Part shown: in pieces, positions 15,860 through 18,430 of the stretch
Numbering within the stretch: the stretch's first letter is position 1
How the letters are laid out: each line of letters opens with the position of its first letter
Assembly: GCA_023227835.1 (NCBI GenBank)
Contig: JALOCI010000054.1
Span: 1 to 18,430 of the forward strand
Reading direction: 5' to 3'
Length of the DNA: 18,430 nucleotides
DNA from: Bacteroidales bacterium
GTDB taxonomy: Bacteria > Bacteroidota > Bacteroidia > Bacteroidales > UBA932
Translations under genes and position numbers: made by a program
Notes under the pieces: model-generated
What the model saw: only the letters and a program-made list of their open reading frames with translations
Told to the model about the DNA's origin: nothing
The model's database searches: none

Positions 15860-16313
15860 CCTCACCGACAATGTGTGGCGTAGCGTCATAGCCACATTGC
15901 CACCGGGAGCCGTGAGCGTGGCTGTACTGGCCTTGCAGGTCAATCCAGGCGTATCCGTCGGGGGCGCTATCGAGGGCTATTCAACGCGCCTACAGCACGC
16001 GCAGAGGCTATTGCGAGAGTGGTACCCGCCCATCGAGTTCGAGGCATTACTTGGCATCCCAACGGTGCCGCGCAGGCCGGACCCACGGTACGGTCCGCAG
16101 TATTGCCTGCCAGGTGGCGGACATGCTGTCGCCGAGCGGGATGCGCTGGTGTGGTACAAGGCGTGCGTTGCCATGTTCCGCGAGGCTGGAGTTCGGCGCA
16201 TTACGTTGATGGCACAGGACGGCGAGCACGACTGGTGCGGCGTCTTGCGCGCGGACGGGACAGCCAAGGACTTCCTGCCGGACTTAGTAGCCTACATGCA
16301 GGGGAGTGGTTAG
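15837..16313 (+). CDS. Shortened glycosidase-like pseudoenzyme B2
   Basis: 158 residues from GTG 15837, chosen because MRIVGTPDLTDN lines up with the first strand of the other three copies; GTG 15828 is the alternative. After ~40 residues it jumps to sequence matching the second half of B1: GIPTVP (73-78) against GVPTVP, DPRYG...LPGGGHA against DPEYG...LPGDVHA, DALVWYK against ALDWYK, and WCGVLRADGTAK against WCGLRYADGTDK. About 120-140 internal residues of the barrel are missing, including the acid/base region. The nucleophile position is Leu71 or its neighbour, not Glu. It cannot form a complete barrel alone. It could be decaying, or it could complement another copy. Confidence 0.65.
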   Translation: MRIVGTPDLTDNVWRSVIATLPPGAVSVAVLALQVNPGVSVGGAIEGYSTRLQHAQRLLREWYPPIEFEALLGIPTVPRRPDPRYGPQYCLPGGGHAVAERDALVWYKACVAMFREAGVRRITLMAQDGEHDWCGVLRADGTAKDFLPDLVAYMQGSG

Positions 16314-16315
16314 CA

Positions 16316-16543
16316 GTGGCGCGACGCCCGAGAGACACACAGGCCAGGTGCCCCGCGTGCAATTGGCTGGTACGCGGCGACACAGAGCAGGCATGCCCCA
16401 ACTGTGGAATGCACTATCCGAACCGCGGGGGGCGAGAATGGTATCGGCTCATGTACCAAGCTACAGGCGGCGGGACCGGGCGCGCGGCAGACATCAATGC
16501 GATAGACGGTGCGATGCCACGGGAGGGAATACGCCATGGCTGA
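16316..16543 (+). CDS. Small zinc-ribbon protein
   Basis: 75 residues from GTG 16316, two bases after the B2 stop, with AGGGGAG upstream. CPAC (residues 13-16) and CPNC (29-32) form a clear two-pair zinc ribbon. This is followed by HYPNRGGREWYRLMYQATGGG and a short acidic tail. Such small ribbons occur in phage genomes as DNA/RNA-binding or adaptor proteins; no specific family is recognised. Its end overlaps the connector gene by eight bases, so it is translated as part of the same operon. Confidence 0.65.
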   Translation: MARRPRDTQARCPACNWLVRGDTEQACPNCGMHYPNRGGREWYRLMYQATGGGTGRAADINAIDGAMPREGIRHG

Positions 16544-17111
16544 CCTGCTGAAGACTGAAGATGTCGCTAGCGCCATGGGGCTTGGCGACTACCAGCCGGA
16601 CTACAACGAGCTAAACCGGCTCATCAATGTAGCTAAGGCAACCATCGAGGGCATCTGCAATCGCAGCCTTGATACTGCCCAGACCTACACCGAGTATCAC
16701 ACCGGAGGGAAGCCGTACGTCTACGTCAAACGCCCGCCTATCGTATCGATCACTAGCGTGACCGATGACGCGCAGTATGGTGCGCGGTCCATTGCTGCCA
16801 CGAACTACATCGACGGGACCGATGACAATGGCGAGAACTACGCTATTGGTCGCGTCGAGCTGTGGTACAACGAGAGCCACTTCACGCCCGGCAAGTCGCA
16901 AGTCAAGGTGGTCTACGTCGGTGGCTGGACGACGAGCACGCTACCGGCTGACATCAAGCACGCGTGGATACGACTGGTGTCTCTGTGGTACGACAATCCC
17001 GAGCGTGGGTTCGTCCGCAAAAGCCCGGACGGCACTGAGTGGACGGAGGGGGACGTGCCTCCGGACATCATGCACACGCTGTTGAGGAGGCAGGTACCCG
17101 ATGACGCCTAA
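16536..17111 (+). CDS. Head-tail connector protein, gp6-like
   Basis: 191 residues from ATG 16536, with GGGAGG at 16521-16526. The N-terminal helices (LLKTEDVASAMGLGDY then ELNRLINVAKATIEGICNRS) and the RPPIVSITSVTDD strand are typical of HK97 gp6/phiE125 gp8-type connectors, which form a ring below the portal. The GRVELWYNESHFTPGKSQVKVVYVGGW strand pair and the helix DIKHAWIRLVSLWYDNPE complete the fold. It is followed by a head-closure gene with an 11-base overlap, the standard order for this module. Length and motif order are normal. Confidence 0.88.
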   Translation: MADLLKTEDVASAMGLGDYQPDYNELNRLINVAKATIEGICNRSLDTAQTYTEYHTGGKPYVYVKRPPIVSITSVTDDAQYGARSIAATNYIDGTDDNGENYAIGRVELWYNESHFTPGKSQVKVVYVGGWTTSTLPADIKHAWIRLVSLWYDNPERGFVRKSPDGTEWTEGDVPPDIMHTLLRRQVPDDA

Positions 17112-17448
17112 CGTGACCATGGCCGTCTACGAGAAGGCCTCCACGAACAGCGAGGTAGAGTCCTGGAATAGGGTTGGTACCATCCGCGCGAAGATCAGGA
17201 CCTTGACCGCAGGGCAGTCGCTCAACGAGAGTGCCGCGCGACTGGACGACCGGCGCATCACGCACGATGTTATCTGCCGGTGGGATGACACGTTGATAGT
17301 AGCGGGCCGCATCGTCGTCCGGGAGCCCGGCCACCACCAGTACAGGATCATGCACGCAGTAGAGTACGGTGAGGCGCTACGCGACGCAAGGGCGCGTTAC
17401 ATGCGTGTCCTGCTGAGCGAGGAACGGTATACGGTGGTGCCGCAGTGA
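17101..17448 (+). CDS. Head-closure / head-tail adaptor protein (SPP1 gp16-like)
   Basis: 115 residues from ATG 17101, with GAGGAGG ten bases upstream. The sequence is beta-rich with VYEKAS, W-N-RVGTIRAKIRTL and ITHDVICRWDDTLIVAGRIV, closing on a YRIMHAVEYGEALRDARARYM segment. This is the usual layout of the ~110-residue phage head-tail adaptor family that plugs the connector after DNA packaging. It overlaps both neighbours (connector and tail gene) by a few bases, as normal in this operon. Confidence 0.82.
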   Translation: MTPNVTMAVYEKASTNSEVESWNRVGTIRAKIRTLTAGQSLNESAARLDDRRITHDVICRWDDTLIVAGRIVVREPGHHQYRIMHAVEYGEALRDARARYMRVLLSEERYTVVPQ

Positions 17449-18026
17449 GCGATGGTTTGCGCGTGGAGATCATTGGCGGAGCTGAGGCCGAGAAGGCTTT
17501 CGTGGACCTCGTTGCGCGGTTCCCAAAGGCCGCTCAGCGCGGCGTGATGAAGGGCGCGCACATTGTAAGCGCCAGCTCTAAGGACGAGATGATCCGCGGC
17601 AAGGGCGTCGCCTACAGTAGTATCAAGACGCGCAAGACCAAGTACACGGCGTTGGGTGCTCCCGTCGCCGACCGGCTCACGAGCCGCACCGGGGCACTGC
17701 GGGCGAGTATCCGCGTCGTGGAGGACAAGGCGAGCCTATCGGCATTCGTGGGGCCTACAGTTGATTACGGCCGGATACACGAGTTCGGAGGCACGATTAC
17801 AGCCTTGGCATTGGGTCGTCTTGCAGCAAAACGCAAAGACCGCATGGTGCATCTCGCGACAGGCGAGCGCGTGATGCGATACGTCAGAGTGAGGGCCCAC
17901 CGCCGCGGTAGCTACACCATCAACATGCCGGCCCGCCCGTATCTGTGGCCTGCGTTTCTCAAGCACAAAGCTGATGTGCGGCAGGCGATAGTTGCTGAAC
18001 TCACTGACGTGTTCGGGAGGACGTGA
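17445..18026 (+). CDS. HK97 gp10-like tail-completion protein
   Basis: 193 residues from GTG 17445, sharing bases with the previous stop. Hallmarks of the HK97 gp10 family are present: an early helix ending in a KGAHIVSASSKDEM segment, the TSRTGALRASIRVV strand, VGPTVDYGRIHEFGG (about 104-118), and MPARPYLWPAFLKHKADV near the C-terminus. The basic loop GRLAAKRKDRMVHLATGERVMRYVRVRAHRRG between the last two motifs is longer than in many members. The protein is expected to join tail tube and connector. The family is well recognised although its exact role varies. Confidence 0.9.
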   Translation: MSDGLRVEIIGGAEAEKAFVDLVARFPKAAQRGVMKGAHIVSASSKDEMIRGKGVAYSSIKTRKTKYTALGAPVADRLTSRTGALRASIRVVEDKASLSAFVGPTVDYGRIHEFGGTITALALGRLAAKRKDRMVHLATGERVMRYVRVRAHRRGSYTINMPARPYLWPAFLKHKADVRQAIVAELTDVFGRT

Positions 18027-18430
18027 TGACAGAGAATGAACTGACAGAGGCCCTGTCTGTCATCTTTCGAGCGAGCACAGAGGAGCCCCTCGCGTCGGCC
18101 GTAGTGCATAGCTACCAGCAGGAACGGTATGACACGTCGAAGGACGTGCTGGTGACCGGATGGATTGTAGAGGGCGAGGTGCTTGACCTTGCTATCGGCG
18201 GGCAGGGGCGCACGATCATTACCGTCAAGCCGCGGGCACTACTGTTCTCGTCCACGGTAGACACGATAGCCGGGCAGCGAGCGCCGGGCCTCATGGCAGA
18301 GGCAATCCGCAAGATCCTCGTAACGGCCGCCAACCGATCTATCACAGCGGGAGGCGATACGGCAGAGCGCAATAGCAACATCACCTGGGTGCACGGATAT
18401 GACGAGATAGACGAGCGGCAGGTACAGGCG
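18026..18430 (+). CDS. Tail-joining protein, N-terminal part (cut by window end)
   Basis: 135 codons are visible from ATG 18026, which overlaps the TGA of the gp10-like gene; GGGAGG lies upstream. It begins MTENELTEALSVIFRAS and continues with mixed alpha/beta sequence including VLVTGWIVEGEVLDLAIGG and a helix GLMAEAIRKILVTAANRS. The frame is open to the end of the window. By position after the gp10-like gene it may be a tail terminator or other tail-completion protein. No definite family motif was seen, so the role is inferred from order only. Confidence 0.55.
   Translation, partial: MTENELTEALSVIFRASTEEPLASAVVHSYQQERYDTSKDVLVTGWIVEGEVLDLAIGGQGRTIITVKPRALLFSSTVDTIAGQRAPGLMAEAIRKILVTAANRSITAGGDTAERNSNITWVHGYDEIDERQVQA

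Larger units (their letters stand above)
12865..16313 (+). repeat. Tandem A-B-A-B array of related glycosidase-like genes
   Basis: Four consecutive genes share a first-strand motif and a closing motif of the form W/F-C-G-[LV]-x-[YF]-x-D-G/D. A1 and A2 resemble each other most and keep the catalytic Glu pair. B1 and B2 resemble each other most and share PTVP and DALxWYK. The order A-B-A-B suggests duplication of an A-B unit after an older A/B split, followed by internal loss in B2. This is a protein-level comparison by eye. Confidence 0.65.
8773..16543 (+). other. Cargo (accessory) region inside the structural gene cluster
   Basis: In HK97-like phages the head-tail connector gene usually follows the capsid gene closely. 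Here about 7.7 kb separates the capsid/decoration genes from the connector at 16536. The block holds secreted, metabolic and glycosidase-like genes with no obvious virion role, packed with short overlaps. No transposase, integrase or flanking repeat was seen, so the insertion mechanism is unknown. Confidence 0.7.

Noticed and set aside
1..18430. tRNA genes, CRISPR arrays, insertion sequences, integrase or att sites
   Set aside because: None was seen by eye on either strand. The synthetase-like gene prompted a look for a nearby tRNA, without success.

Overview
This window is part of a tailed-phage or prophage genome in which every supported gene lies on the + strand. It carries an HK97-type packaging and head module, followed by head-tail joining genes. 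A block of about 7.5 kb of unusual cargo genes sits between the two. The host is probably a GC-rich bacterium of the Armatimonadota or a relative. That inference rests mainly on the prepilin-like protein at 8902-9531: its N-terminal helix (FTLIELLVVIAIIAILAA followed by LFPVFARAREKARQ) and its H-X9-DG motif are hallmarks of the large prepilin-like families of Armatimonadota and Planctomycetes-like bacteria. No integrase, att site or host gene is visible, so a prophage cannot be told from a free phage here.

Left part (1-8825): the end of a terminase small subunit, a GpA-like terminase large subunit, a portal fused to a Mu gpF-like minor head domain, a patch of small Cys-rich genes (one without a usable start codon), a prohead protease with a long C-terminal extension, an HK97-fold major capsid protein with a long N-terminal scaffold-like region, and a small probable decoration protein. 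A strong GC hairpin at 8797-8825 closes this module.

Middle part (8902-16543): cargo. In order these are a class III-like (type IV) prepilin, a secreted GH123/DUF4091-like protein, a broken SprT-like gene that runs into an M28/M42-like metallopeptidase core, a stand-alone glutamyl-tRNA-synthetase-like catalytic core with HIGH and KMSKS equivalents, a small Cys protein, four related TIM-barrel glycosidase-like proteins in A-B-A-B order, and a small zinc-ribbon protein. The two A proteins keep both expected catalytic glutamates of clan GH-A. The two B proteins have lost them, and the second B is only about half a barrel. Stop/start overlaps between almost all of these genes suggest one translationally coupled operon.

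Right part (16536-18430): a gp6-like head-tail connector, a head-closure (SPP1 gp16-like) protein, an HK97 gp10-like tail protein, and the start of another tail-joining gene cut by the window edge.

The most notable content is the cargo: a catalytic/non-catalytic pair of glycosidase-like genes that appears to have been duplicated as a unit, together with a phage-located prepilin and an aminoacyl-tRNA-synthetase-like enzyme. Function calls rest on motifs read by eye, without database searches.
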